Below are positions 52,469 through 61,864 of a DNA stretch of 64,000 bases, one piece after another. Each line of letters opens with the position of its first letter. Position 1 is the stretch's first letter. This DNA is from Elioraea sp964533585 (lineage in GTDB: Bacteria > Pseudomonadota > Alphaproteobacteria > Acetobacterales > Acetobacteraceae), in assembly GCA_964533585.1 (NCBI GenBank), contig CAZHMM010000003.1, forward strand, positions 3,837 to 67,836. Reading direction: 5' to 3'. The notes under the pieces were generated by a model. That model had not been told where the DNA came from, made no database searches, and saw only the letters and a program-made list of their open reading frames with translations. The position numbers were made by a program, and so were the translations under genes.

Positions 52469-53887
52469 ATGCCTCTTGCGTCCCGAGTCGTCCTGTTCGG
52501 TTTCGACGGTCTGCGCCCGGATCGGGTGACGCCCGAGACGATGCCGCATCTGGCCCGCTTCATGGCCGAGGGTGCCCGCTTCGCCAACGCGCGCAGCGTG
52601 TTCCCCTCCGAGACGCGCGTGGCGATTCCCTCGCTCGCCACCGGCTGCCGACCGGGCACGCACGGGCTCGTCGCGAACAGCCTCTATGATGCGGCCGCAG
52701 CACCCGAACGCGTGCTGAACACCAAACACGCCGCCGATGTCGACGCGCTGATCGCCGCGCATGGCCGGCTGCTCGCGGTGCCCTCGCTCGGCGCGCGACT
52801 TGCCGCGGCGGGCCATGCGCTCGACGTGGTCTGGACCGGCACGGTCGGCGCGGGCCGGGCGTTCTTCCCCGAGGCCGAGGCGCTGGACGGGTTCCGCTGG
52901 CATCCGGAGGAGGCGGTCGGACCCGCGCGTGGCCTCGCGGCCCGGTTCGGCGAGGCACCGCCTGCCGCCACACCCAACACGCCGCGCGTCCGCCACGCCG
53001 CACGTCTGTTCCTGGAGCACGTGCTCGGCGAGCGCCGCGCCACGGTCGCCGCGTTCTGGTCCAGCGAGCCCGACGTCACCTACCATTACCGCGGCGTCGG
53101 CAGCGTGGAGGCAGCCGCTGCAATGCGCGACGTGGACGCGGCTTTCGCCGATGTGCTGCGCTGGCGCGATGCCCAGCCTGATCGCGACGGCATCGTCGTG
53201 ATCGCGCTCTCCGACCACGGTCATGTCACCGGCGAGGCGCGGGTCGATCTCCTGGCGCTGCTCCGCGAGGGCGGCTTCAAGGCGGGGCGTGATCTCGGCA
53301 ATGGCGCGGAGATCGCGCTCGGCGGCGGCGGCGCGCCGGGCCTCTGGTTGCGCGACCCGGGCGATACGTCCCGCCTCGCCGCATGGCTGAACGAACAGTC
53401 CTGGGCCGGCTTGGTGCTCGCGCGCGAGCCGGGAATTCCAGGCACGATCCCGCTTGCCACGCTCGGCGCACGGCACGCCCGTTCGCCGGATCTCGCGGTC
53501 ACCTTCGCGGGCTCGGGCGATCCTGATCGCGATGGCGTGCCCGGTCGCGGCCTGATCGATGCCGGCGATGTTCCGGTCGGTGGCGGCATGCACGGAGGAC
53601 TCCATGAGCGCGAGCTTGCCACCGTGCTGGCGATGACGGGTGGGCCGATCCTGCGCAGCGCCACGATCCGGAGTCCGGCCGACCTGACCGATGTCACGCC
53701 GAGCGTGCTTGCGCTGCTCGGCCTGCCGATCGAGCCGGCGGACGGGCGTCCGCTCGTCGAGGCGTGGGATGCCGCCGCCGATGCGGCTCCCGAGTACGAG
53801 GTCCTTCGTCCGATCGAGCATCGGGCGGGCCTTCGCCTCGTCCGCCTCGGCGCGACGCGGCGGCCGGATGCGATGATCGCGAGCTGA
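52469..53887 (+). CDS. Alkaline-phosphatase superfamily phosphodiesterase/hydrolase
   Basis: A 472-residue enzyme related to nucleotide pyrophosphatases/phosphodiesterases. Metal ligands visible are Asp in LFGFDGLRPD (about 9), the probable nucleophile Thr in FPSETRVAIPSLATG (about 48), Asp-His in ALSDHGHV and His in GGGMHGG. There is no signal peptide, so it is cytoplasmic. Being coupled to the peptide-type transporter suggests it acts on the imported compound, perhaps a phosphodiester or phosphonate. Phosphonoacetate hydrolase belongs to the same superfamily but the match is not close enough to claim. Confidence 0.78.
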   Translation: MPLASRVVLFGFDGLRPDRVTPETMPHLARFMAEGARFANARSVFPSETRVAIPSLATGCRPGTHGLVANSLYDAAAAPERVLNTKHAADVDALIAAHGRLLAVPSLGARLAAAGHALDVVWTGTVGAGRAFFPEAEALDGFRWHPEEAVGPARGLAARFGEAPPAATPNTPRVRHAARLFLEHVLGERRATVAAFWSSEPDVTYHYRGVGSVEAAAAMRDVDAAFADVLRWRDAQPDRDGIVVIALSDHGHVTGEARVDLLALLREGGFKAGRDLGNGAEIALGGGGAPGLWLRDPGDTSRLAAWLNEQSWAGLVLAREPGIPGTIPLATLGARHARSPDLAVTFAGSGDPDRDGVPGRGLIDAGDVPVGGGMHGGLHERELATVLAMTGGPILRSATIRSPADLTDVTPSVLALLGLPIEPADGRPLVEAWDAAADAAPEYEVLRPIEHRAGLRLVRLGATRRPDAMIAS

Positions 53888-53930
53888 TCGATCGAAGCGA
53901 TGGCGCCCGCGGCGGCGCCTGGTCAGGCCG

Positions 53931-55622
53931 TCAGCGTCGGCGCCAAGCCTGTGTGCGGCGGGTCAGAATCCGATCGACCTGCACGTGCAGCCCCTTCACG
54001 GCCGCGGAGGTCAGCAGGATCACCGTCGCCATGGCCGCGGCTGCGCTCGCGAAACCGGCCTCGTCCATCTGCAGCACCGCGACCGAGGCCGTCATCGTGT
54101 CGGGCGAATACAGGAACACCACGGCCGAGACCGTGGTCATCGCATTGACGAACAGATAGATCGCGACGTCGAGGATGACCGGCAGCGACATCGGCACGGT
54201 GACGGCGGCGAAGGTGCGCCAGATCGGCACCTTCAGGCTCGCCGAGACCGACTCGAACTCGGGATCCAGGCTCTTGAGCTGCGTCATGCTGGCGAGGTGG
54301 CCGACGGTGTAGAAGTGCACCATCGAGTTCAGCACCAGGATGCCGAGCGTGCCGTAGAGGAAGCCGAGCGGATTGGCCGGGGCGTTGAAGAAGAAGATGT
54401 AGGCGATGCCGAGCACAAGCCCTGGCACGGCGAGCGGGATGACGGCAAGGAAGCGGACGATGTCGCAGAGCGGCCCCAGGACCTTCGCGCGATCCATCGC
54501 ATAGGCAAAGGCGAACACCAGCGGCGCGCCGATCAGCGCGGTCCAGAACGCGAGGCGGATGCTGTTGGTCCAGCTGCCCCAGCCGGCGCTGATGAAGTTG
54601 CCGAACGCGTAGTTGTTGAGCGTGAGCGAGAGATTCCAGGGCCAGAACGTGATCAGGCTGCCCCAGGCGGCGATCCCGACCAGCGTCAGCATCAGCCCGG
54701 AGACCAGCGTGCAGAACGCAAACAGCGGCCAGTCGCGCTTCGGCCGCCGCTTCGGGATGTAGGGCACGGCGCGCGCGCCCACCACCGCCACTTGCCGACG
54801 CTGCGCCCACTGGTCGGCGCCGAAGGCGAGGATCGCCGGGATCATCAGCACGACGCCCACCACCGCGCCCATCTGGAAGTTCTGCTGCCCGACCACCTGC
54901 TTGTAGACTTCGGTCGCCAGCACGCTGAACGATCCGCCGATCACCTTGGGGATGCCGAAATCGGTCATCACCAGCGTGAACACGACAAAGGCGGCCGAGA
55001 TCATTCCGTAGCGCGCGGTCGGCAGCGTCACGGTGCGCATCACGCGGATGCGCGAGGCGCGCAGCGCCTCAGCCGCCTCATAGAGACGCGCATCGGTGCC
55101 TGAGAGCGCGGTCGCGAGGATCAGCAGCGCATGGGGGAAGGTGTAGAAGACCTGCGAGATGATGATTCCGAGCGGTCCATAGATGGTGCCGCCGAACAGC
55201 CAGGACCGCAGGAATCCCTGGTTGCCGAACAGGTAGATCAGCGCGAGCGCAGGAAGCAGGCTCGGCGCGAGGATCGGGATCAGGGCAATGGCGCGGAACA
55301 GCCCCTTGCCCGGCATTGCGCTCCGCGTCAGCGCATAGGCAAACACGAACGCCGCCGGAACCACGATCGCCGTGGTCAGACCTGCCGTCCAGAGGCTGTT
55401 CCACAGGCTGCCCGCGAGCGCAGGGGTCTCGACATAGCGGACATAATTGGCGAGGCCGACGAACCGCCCCTGCTGATCCTCGAAGCTCTTCAGGAACAGC
55501 GTGCCGAGCGGCAGCACGAGCGCGACCGCGAGGAACAAGCCCGCGAGCACCACCACGGCAGCCAGCAGCCGGTCATCGCCGGACCAAACGCGCCGGACCG
55601 GCAGGGCGGCCGCGACGGCCAT
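53931..55622 (-). CDS. 2-Aminoethylphosphonate-type ABC transporter, fused permease
   Basis: A 563-residue protein with two permease domains in one chain (about twelve helices; each half carries an EAA-type loop, for example YEAAEALRASRIRVMRTVTLPTA in part). Fused permeases of this kind accompany the PhnS/PhnT set for 2-aminoethylphosphonate and also iron importers. The phosphonate genes upstream favour the former. ATG 55622 overlaps the ATPase stop (TGATG); a GTG three bases earlier is an alternative. Confidence 0.82.
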   Translation of the reverse strand: MAVAAALPVRRVWSGDDRLLAAVVVLAGLFLAVALVLPLGTLFLKSFEDQQGRFVGLANYVRYVETPALAGSLWNSLWTAGLTTAIVVPAAFVFAYALTRSAMPGKGLFRAIALIPILAPSLLPALALIYLFGNQGFLRSWLFGGTIYGPLGIIISQVFYTFPHALLILATALSGTDARLYEAAEALRASRIRVMRTVTLPTARYGMISAAFVVFTLVMTDFGIPKVIGGSFSVLATEVYKQVVGQQNFQMGAVVGVVLMIPAILAFGADQWAQRRQVAVVGARAVPYIPKRRPKRDWPLFAFCTLVSGLMLTLVGIAAWGSLITFWPWNLSLTLNNYAFGNFISAGWGSWTNSIRLAFWTALIGAPLVFAFAYAMDRAKVLGPLCDIVRFLAVIPLAVPGLVLGIAYIFFFNAPANPLGFLYGTLGILVLNSMVHFYTVGHLASMTQLKSLDPEFESVSASLKVPIWRTFAAVTVPMSLPVILDVAIYLFVNAMTTVSAVVFLYSPDTMTASVAVLQMDEAGFASAAAAMATVILLTSAAVKGLHVQVDRILTRRTQAWRRR

Positions 55623-56716
55623 CACGGCTCGCGCGGGAACAGCAGGACGCGGTCGGGCGGCACCACGATCTCGATCGCGGCACCAGGACGCAGCTGAAGC
55701 CGCCGCAGTGCCGTATCCTGCACCTCCACGGTCAGCGGCAGGCCCTGCGCATCGAGCGCCGCACGCGCGATCGAGCCCAGATACTCAATGCCGCGCACGG
55801 TCGCGCCGAGCCGTGTGCCGGCGTGGCGGGTGTCCTCGGGCAGGACGTCCTCGGGGCGGAGGCAAATCTGGACCCGGGTCCCCGAGGCGAGTCGCGCGGC
55901 CGCATCGGCGGCGATGCGCACAGTGCCGACCCGGACCGCACCATCCTCGTCGATGATGCCAGGAAGCGCGTTCATCCGCCCGACGAATCCCGCGACGAAC
56001 AGCGTGTCAGGATGGCGGTACACCGCATCGGGGGAGCCGACCTGTTCAATCCGCCCGCTGTTCATCACCACCACGCGGTCCGCGATCGACAGCGCCTCCT
56101 CCTGGTCGTGCGTCACCATGATCGTGGTGATGCCGAGCCGTCGTTGCAGCGCCTTGATCTCCTCGCGCAAATGCGCGCGCACCAGTGCATCGAGCGCGGA
56201 AAGCGGTTCGTCCAGCAGGAGAAGCCCGGGATCCATCGCGATCGCGCGCGCCAGTGCAACGCGCTGCTGCTGCCCGCCCGAGAGCTGCGCAGGGTACTTC
56301 CAGGCCTGGTCGGCGAGCCCGACCAGCGCAAGCAGCTCATGCACGCGCGCCTCGATCTGCTCGCGCTTGCGGCCGAGCGAGACGAGCCCATAGCCGATAT
56401 TCGCGCTCACCGTCATGTTCGGAAACAGCGCATAGGACTGGAAGACGATGCCGAAATCCCGCGCCGATGGCGGCAGGGCGGAGATATCGCGCCCGGCCTG
56501 GACGATCCGCCCCGCATCCTGCGGATCGAGCCCGGCGATCGCGCGCAGCAGCGTGGTCTTGCCGCAGCCGGAGGGGCCGAGAAAGCAGACGAACTCGCCG
56601 CGCCCGACCGTGAGCGACACATCGTCCAGCGCCACGAAGGAGCCGAACCGTTTGGTGACCCGCTCGACGGTCAGGTAGGGCTCGGCCGCCGGGGCGGTCC
56701 CGGCGGCCGAGGCCAT
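55622..56716 (-). CDS. 2-Aminoethylphosphonate-type ABC transporter ATPase
   Basis: A 364-residue ATPase. Walker A is GPSGCGKTT, Q-loop FQSYALFPNMTV, signature LSGGQQQRVALARAI, Walker B LLLLDEP and switch MVTHDQEEA, with a C-terminal TOBE domain. The start at 56716 begins the conserved part; an in-frame Met 25 residues upstream would overlap the binding-protein stop and is possible. It works with the fused permease and the PhnS-like receptor. Confidence 0.85.
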   Translation of the reverse strand: MASAAGTAPAAEPYLTVERVTKRFGSFVALDDVSLTVGRGEFVCFLGPSGCGKTTLLRAIAGLDPQDAGRIVQAGRDISALPPSARDFGIVFQSYALFPNMTVSANIGYGLVSLGRKREQIEARVHELLALVGLADQAWKYPAQLSGGQQQRVALARAIAMDPGLLLLDEPLSALDALVRAHLREEIKALQRRLGITTIMVTHDQEEALSIADRVVVMNSGRIEQVGSPDAVYRHPDTLFVAGFVGRMNALPGIIDEDGAVRVGTVRIAADAAARLASGTRVQICLRPEDVLPEDTRHAGTRLGATVRGIEYLGSIARAALDAQGLPLTVEVQDTALRRLQLRPGAAIEIVVPPDRVLLFPREP

Positions 56717-56748
56717 GAGGCGCGGTGCGACGGGTGTGTCCACGCGCG

Positions 56749-57765
56749 TCAGTTGCGCGGCGCCGACTTGCCGTCGAACCGCCGACCCCACTCGGCGAGG
56801 ATGCGGTCACGGTTGGCGGCAACAGTCACGAAGTCGACATCCGCGAGACGCTGCGAGAACTCCGGCGGATAGTTCTGCACGCTCGGCTGCACATCGGCCC
56901 GGCCGAGCAGCGCATAGTAGCGGCCATAGAGTTCCATCGCCTCCTTCGAGACGGCGAAGTCCATGAGCCGCCTGGCCGCGTCGAGGTTGCGCGTGCCGCG
57001 ATGGATCGCCGCCGCCTCCAGATCAAACCCGACGCCGTCGGACGGCACGATGACGTCAATCGGCGCGCCCTGGTTCTTGAGCGCCACCGCGCGCATGTCG
57101 AAGGTGATGCCGATCGCGTACTCGCCGCGCGCGGCGTTGTTGCACGGCGCGCTGCCCGAATGGGTGTAGACGGCGATGTTGTCGTGCAGCTTCGTCATGA
57201 AATCCCAGGCCGGCGCCTCGCCCTTGGTGCCGAGCCATCCAGCCACCGTCAGCAGGCCAGTGCCGGAGGAGGCTGGATTGGGCATCGCGATCAGACCGCG
57301 ATAGGCCGGGTTGAGAAGGTCGGTCCACGACGCGGGCTTGGGCAGGTTGCGCTGCTGCGCGACCACGGTGTTGAAACAGACCGCGGCGACGAAGGCGTCG
57401 AGCCCGACCCAGGTCATCGGGCTGCGGTCGCTGCGGAACTGCGGCCGCAGCGCCTCGGCATCCTTCGGCGTGTAGGGCTCGAGCATGTTCTCGGCCTCAA
57501 GACGGATCAGGCTGAAGGCGGAGAGACCCCAGATCACGTCGGCGCGCGGGTTGTCCTTCTCCGCGAGCAGGCGCGTCGTGACGATACCGGTGCTGTCGCG
57601 CACCCAGACCACTTCGATGCCCGGCACGGCGCGCTCGGCCGCCTGCTTGAACACCGGCAACTGGTCGTTCTCGAAGGCGGTGTAGACGGTCAGCCGCGTG
57701 CGCTGCGCCTCGGCCGAGGCGGCGAAGGCGAGCGTGCAGGCGGCGGCGAGCAGCAGTCGGCGCAT
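56749..57765 (-). CDS. 2-Aminoethylphosphonate-type ABC substrate-binding protein
   Basis: A 338-residue exported receptor with signal peptide MRRLLLAAACTLAFAASAEAQ, then LTVYTAFENDQLPVFKQAAE typical of the iron/phosphonate type receptors (PhnS group). The Met at 57765 fits the signal peptide and has GGGGA upstream; the Met at 57789 adds eight residues of no signal character. Its neighbours (PhnX, PhnZ-like, FAD oxidase) identify the ligand as an aminophosphonate. Confidence 0.82.
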   Translation of the reverse strand: MRRLLLAAACTLAFAASAEAQRTRLTVYTAFENDQLPVFKQAAERAVPGIEVVWVRDSTGIVTTRLLAEKDNPRADVIWGLSAFSLIRLEAENMLEPYTPKDAEALRPQFRSDRSPMTWVGLDAFVAAVCFNTVVAQQRNLPKPASWTDLLNPAYRGLIAMPNPASSGTGLLTVAGWLGTKGEAPAWDFMTKLHDNIAVYTHSGSAPCNNAARGEYAIGITFDMRAVALKNQGAPIDVIVPSDGVGFDLEAAAIHRGTRNLDAARRLMDFAVSKEAMELYGRYYALLGRADVQPSVQNYPPEFSQRLADVDFVTVAANRDRILAEWGRRFDGKSAPRN

Positions 57766-57883
57766 GTGGCGGTCCCCAGCGTTGATCATTGCCGATGCGG
57801 CGAGGTCCCCGCCTCACCGTTGACAGAAGATCACACGCGGTCCGCGACAGTGGCGTGACGGTTCGGTTTCCGTTTGATGACGT

Positions 57884-58435
57884 TCACGCGGCGCGGAGCG
57901 CCGCCCGCAGGTGCGGCCGCCATCGGGACAGCGGCGGTGTGGCAAGCCCCACCTGCTTGGCGGCATCGTCCCAGCGGCGCAGCGCGACGGCATCCGCAGC
58001 GCCCGGCCGCGCACGGAACGCCCGGCACTCGTCCGGGGCCATCGGTCCTCCCTGCAGCGCGAGACTCCGCGTTGAGGCGGGCGAAAGCGTCGCCGCGTAG
58101 TCGGGCTCGGCCGCGACCAGGTAGCGCTTCGCCGCGACGTGCAGGTGCACCGGCGCCACCGCCGTGGGAAGGAAGTGCCGTTCAAGCCACGCCGCCCCGA
58201 TATCCTCATGATGACCATCGATCCCATGCGCGGCGATGTCTTCCGGCAGGCCGTGCAGCAGGTGGCCGATGTCGTGCAGCAACGCCGCGGCGATCAGCAC
58301 GGCCGGCGCCCCTGCCCGCTCGGCCAGCCACGCCGCCTGGAGCGCATGCTCGCGCTGGCTGACGCCTTCGCCGTAATGCGCCGCGCCGGCCCCGCCGCCC
58401 AGCACGTCCAGCACCGCCTCGACGATCGCGCTCAT
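57884..58435 (-). CDS. PhnZ-like HD-domain phosphonate oxygenase
   Basis: A 183-residue HD-domain protein with YGEGVSQREHALQAA (about 21-35), the HDIGH metal motif (about 54-58) and a further HHEDIGAAWL His pair. PhnZ-type enzymes are di-iron oxygenases splitting hydroxylated aminophosphonates into an amino acid and phosphate. The usual partner, the dioxygenase PhnY, is missing in this window. Its ATG overlaps the PhnX stop (ATGA). 118 bp of non-coding DNA separate it from the binding protein. Confidence 0.8.
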   Translation of the reverse strand: MSAIVEAVLDVLGGGAGAAHYGEGVSQREHALQAAWLAERAGAPAVLIAAALLHDIGHLLHGLPEDIAAHGIDGHHEDIGAAWLERHFLPTAVAPVHLHVAAKRYLVAAEPDYAATLSPASTRSLALQGGPMAPDECRAFRARPGAADAVALRRWDDAAKQVGLATPPLSRWRPHLRAALRAA

Positions 58436-59253
58436 GGCGTCTCCCCCCGTTGCAGCCGCGACTCGACCTCGGCGAGAAGGTGCGGCAGATCGGAGATCGA
58501 GTCGATCACCCAATGCGCCCCGGCCCCGCGCAGCATGGCAGCAGCGCGCGCACGGATCAGCCCGCGCGCCCCCTCATCGAGTGCAGCGAGTTCCTCGGCC
58601 GACAGCCCTGCCTCGTTGCCCGTCAGCGCCACGCCGACTGTCCACGTACCGGCCGCCAGCCCCTCAGCGATGCCCGGCGCGGTGTCGTCCACCTTGACCA
58701 CCGCCTCGGGCGGAAACACGCCGAGTTCGGCGAAGCAGCGATACATCATCAGCGGCGTCGGCCGCCCGGCAGCGAGATCGCCGGCGCACACGAGGCAATC
58801 CGGCGTGTAGCCCTGCGCGGCGGCGAGCGGCAGCAGCTCCTGCATGATCGGGCGCGTATAGCCGGTGGTGCTGCCGATCGCGAGGCCGCGCGCACGGCAC
58901 GCGGCGATCGCCTCGACCGCGCCAGGGATCATGTCGGCGTGGTCACGGATTGCCGCAATGTTCATCGGCTCGAACACGGCGAAGATGCGGTCGGCGTCAG
59001 CGGGGCCGAACGCGTGGCCGTGCCGAGCTTGCCACGCCGCGGAGACGTGCGGCAACCTGCCGACGGCCATGATGTGATCCCGCTTGGGCAGACCCATCGG
59101 CCCGCGCGCATCGGCGATCGAGATCGTCACGCCGTACGCGGCGAAGGCGCGCACGAACGCGCCCATCGGCGCGCGGCTGCCGTGATCGACGACGGTGCCG
59201 GCCCAGTCGAGCACCACCGCCCTGAGCGGGCCGCGATAGGCTGGTCGGCTCAT
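58432..59253 (-). CDS. phnX: Phosphonoacetaldehyde hydrolase
   Basis: A 273-residue HAD-superfamily enzyme cleaving the C-P bond of phosphonoacetaldehyde to acetaldehyde and phosphate. It has the nucleophile Asp16 in LDWAGTVVD, the Schiff-base Lys57 in MGLPKRDHI, the GSTTGYTRPIM Ser/Thr motif and the acidic KVDDTAPGIAEG segment. All key residues are present. It overlaps the FAD oxidoreductase and the PhnZ-like gene by four bases each. Confidence 0.93.
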   Translation of the reverse strand: MSRPAYRGPLRAVVLDWAGTVVDHGSRAPMGAFVRAFAAYGVTISIADARGPMGLPKRDHIMAVGRLPHVSAAWQARHGHAFGPADADRIFAVFEPMNIAAIRDHADMIPGAVEAIAACRARGLAIGSTTGYTRPIMQELLPLAAAQGYTPDCLVCAGDLAAGRPTPLMMYRCFAELGVFPPEAVVKVDDTAPGIAEGLAAGTWTVGVALTGNEAGLSAEELAALDEGARGLIRARAAAMLRGAGAHWVIDSISDLPHLLAEVESRLQRGETP

Positions 59254-60365
59254 GCCGGCTGAGCCGCATCAATACCGAACGAGGCGAGGGCTTCCTCTGC
59301 GAGCGCGAAGGCCGTGCTCATGCCGGTGCCCGAGGTGACCATGACGACGCGACTCTCCGGTGTCGGCGCCGCGATGAACGCGGGAACCGAGGTCGACGGA
59401 TACTCGCCGACCCAGCGCTCGATCACCCGTGGCGCCTCGGGAAAATGCAGCACCGCCCGCGCCTCTTCAAGAATGAGCGCTTCGGTTTCCGCCGCGAGGA
59501 ACGGATCGGGCGTGTCGTCGTAGTGATGCGAATCGCCGACCACCAGCGTTCCATCCGCCGACTGCACGACGATCAGGTGGATGCCGTGTGCGAGGTGTCC
59601 GGGCTGCTCGGCCTCCAGGCGGGTCCGCAGGGCAGGCAGCGACGCGGCTCCGGCATAGCCCAGATAGCGCACGAGGCCGAGATCGCTCATCACCGCCGCC
59701 GGCAGCCGCCAGCCTGGATCGGCGAGGCGCAGCATCGAGAGCTTGCAGCGGAGCGGATGGTGCGCGGCGATCGTGTCCGGGAAGAGCGACAGGAACTCAT
59801 TGCCCGGGCAGACAACAACACGGTCCGCCGGGATCGATCCGCGCGTCGTGTCAACGCGGCCGGGGCCAACGCCCATGACATGCGTACGCCAGAGGAACCG
59901 CACGCCGTGCCGGGTCTCAAGCCAAGCCGCGAGGCGCGGCAGGGCCTCGCGCGGTTCGACGCGGAGTTCGTGCGGCGAGAGCAGCGCGCCGGTGAGGCTC
60001 CGCTGCAACGGGTGCGGAAGCTCCTCGGGCGCGAGGACACGACATCCCTGCCCCATTGGCCCGCGGACGAACGCCTCGATGACCGAGCGCGCTTCCACCC
60101 GCCGCGCGGCCATCAGCAGGCCACGGTGCAGCACCGGAATGCCCGTGGCCGCGCAGACCTCCGCCCAGATCTCGCGCGATCGCCGGGCCCGCCGCCACGT
60201 GTCGCCGTCCTGCTGGCCGGTGACCGTGACGAAGCCGAAATTGCGGATCGAGGCACCGTTGGCGTGGGCCTCGCGGTCGATGACGGTGACCGCGAGGCCC
60301 GCGCGCGCGGCCGCCAGCGCATGTGCCAGGCCGACAATGCCGGCACCGACGATAACGATCTGCAT
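59250..60365 (-). CDS. Phosphonate-cluster FAD-dependent oxidoreductase
   Basis: A 371-residue DAO-type flavoenzyme: FAD motif IVGAGIVGLAHALAAARAG (about 4-22), the ASIRNFGFVTVTGQ segment, and the C-terminal TSGTGMSTAFALAEEAL. Enzymes of this kind recur in phosphonate operons and oxidise aminoethylphosphonate or N-methylated forms to phosphonoacetaldehyde. Here it could replace the missing transaminase PhnW and feed PhnX, whose gene it overlaps. ATG 60365 starts at the FAD motif; upstream extension is antisense. Confidence 0.82.
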   Translation of the reverse strand: MQIVIVGAGIVGLAHALAAARAGLAVTVIDREAHANGASIRNFGFVTVTGQQDGDTWRRARRSREIWAEVCAATGIPVLHRGLLMAARRVEARSVIEAFVRGPMGQGCRVLAPEELPHPLQRSLTGALLSPHELRVEPREALPRLAAWLETRHGVRFLWRTHVMGVGPGRVDTTRGSIPADRVVVCPGNEFLSLFPDTIAAHHPLRCKLSMLRLADPGWRLPAAVMSDLGLVRYLGYAGAASLPALRTRLEAEQPGHLAHGIHLIVVQSADGTLVVGDSHHYDDTPDPFLAAETEALILEEARAVLHFPEAPRVIERWVGEYPSTSVPAFIAAPTPESRVVMVTSGTGMSTAFALAEEALASFGIDAAQPA

Positions 60366-60405
60366 CAGCGGCCGCGGACCGATCAGCGCCGAGGTCGCAG
60401 CTCCC

Positions 60406-61620
60406 TCACGCGGCCTGCGGGCGCATCTTCCGCACCTCGTCGTCCGGCGGCAGGTAGTTCGCGCCGTCCGCGTAGCGCCAGTCCACCATCGTGCCCTTGT
60501 TGTTACGCAGTGCCGTCTTGCCGACAAAGGCACCAAGGGTGGATTGATGGTCGATCGCGCGGAACACGCAGCGCCCGAACGGCGAGGCGAAGGGCAAATC
60601 CTTCATCGCCGCGGCCATTCGGTCGGTCTCGGTCGAGCCTGCGCGCTTCAGGCACTCCGCGATCGCGGTGATGGTGTCGTAGCCGACCACCGTGCCGAGC
60701 CGCGGATAGTCGTTGAACCGGCGCTGATAGGCGGTGCGGAACGCGACATGCTCGGGCGTCTCGACCTGGTCCCACGGATAGCCGGTGACGATCCAGCCCT
60801 CCGGGGTCTCGTCGGCCAGCGGATCGAGATACTCGGGCTCGCCCGTGAGCAGGCTCACCACGCTGCGGCCCTCGAACAACCCGCGCGTATTGCCCTGGCG
60901 GACGAAGTTGGTCAGGTCGGGACCGAAGGTGACGTTGTAGATCGCCTCGGGCCGGGCCTGGGCGAGCGCGGTCACGGTCGCGCCGGCGTCGATCCGGCCA
61001 AGCGCGGGCCACTGCTCGGCGACGAACTCCACGTCAGGACGCTTGGCCGCGAGCAGCTGCTTGAACCAGCGCACCGCCGACTGGCCGTATTCGTAGTTCG
61101 GCGACACCGTCACCCAGCGCTTGGCCGGCAGCTTCGCCGCCTCCTCGACCAGCATCGCCGCCTGCATGTAGGTGCTGGGACGCAGCCGGAACGTGTAGGC
61201 GTTGCCCTTCTCCCAGACGAGTTGGTCGGTCAGCGGCTCGGAGGCGACGAACAGGCGGCGGCGCTGGGCGGCGAAGTCGGCGACCGCCAGCCCGACATGG
61301 CTGAAGAACGTGCCGGCAAGCAGATCGACCCGCTCATTGTCGAGCAGTTCGCCCGCAAGCCGCACCGCGTCCTGCGGCCGCCCGGCATCGTCGCGCCAGA
61401 CCACTTCGAGCGGTCGGCCGAGCACGCCGCCGGCGGCGTTGATCTCGTCGACGCGAAGCTGCCAGCCATTGCGGTAGGGCAGGGTGAAGGCGGGCAGCGC
61501 CGTATAGCTGTTGATCTCGCCGATGCGGATCGGCTGCGTGCCCTGGGCACGGATCAGCGCAGGCGCCGCGAGTGCGCCCGCAGCGCCGAGCAGCACGGAC
61601 CGTCGGGTGGTTCGCATCAT
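60406..61620 (-). CDS. ABC substrate-binding protein, branched-chain amino acid (LivJ) type
   Basis: A 404-residue exported receptor with signal peptide RRSVLLGAAGALAAPALIRA, then IRIGEINSYTALPAFTLPYRNGWQLRVDEINAAGGVLG (in parts), as in LivJ-type proteins. GGAGAG precedes the ATG. It lies 40 bp upstream of the FAD oxidoreductase on the same strand and appears to head the phosphonate operon, giving it two receptors of unrelated type. No LivHMGF subunits are nearby. Confidence 0.88.
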   Translation of the reverse strand: MMRTTRRSVLLGAAGALAAPALIRAQGTQPIRIGEINSYTALPAFTLPYRNGWQLRVDEINAAGGVLGRPLEVVWRDDAGRPQDAVRLAGELLDNERVDLLAGTFFSHVGLAVADFAAQRRRLFVASEPLTDQLVWEKGNAYTFRLRPSTYMQAAMLVEEAAKLPAKRWVTVSPNYEYGQSAVRWFKQLLAAKRPDVEFVAEQWPALGRIDAGATVTALAQARPEAIYNVTFGPDLTNFVRQGNTRGLFEGRSVVSLLTGEPEYLDPLADETPEGWIVTGYPWDQVETPEHVAFRTAYQRRFNDYPRLGTVVGYDTITAIAECLKRAGSTETDRMAAAMKDLPFASPFGRCVFRAIDHQSTLGAFVGKTALRNNKGTMVDWRYADGANYLPPDDEVRKMRPQAA

Positions 61621-61864
61621 CGGTGTCTCTCCGGTGTCCTGGTTCCCCTTGGTGGAGGCACTGTAGCGCAATCCGTCCGGCCCTTCGATCATGTCCTGCA
61701 TTGGCCGAACGATCCGCCGTCGGGGTCGGCCCCGGGGGAGCGCACGAGCCATGGACGCCTTCTTCGGCCTGCCGTCCGTTGTGCCCGGCGCGACGCTTGC
61801 GGTAAGACGCGACACTCCTGGCGCGGTCGCCGCATCGTCCGGGCCCGCCGCAACGGAGCCGGAC

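Noticed and set aside
51500..53821. 773-codon antisense open frame over the permease and phosphohydrolase genes
   Set aside because: Mirror of two coding genes, composition typical of antisense frames in GC-rich DNA, no recognisable domain.
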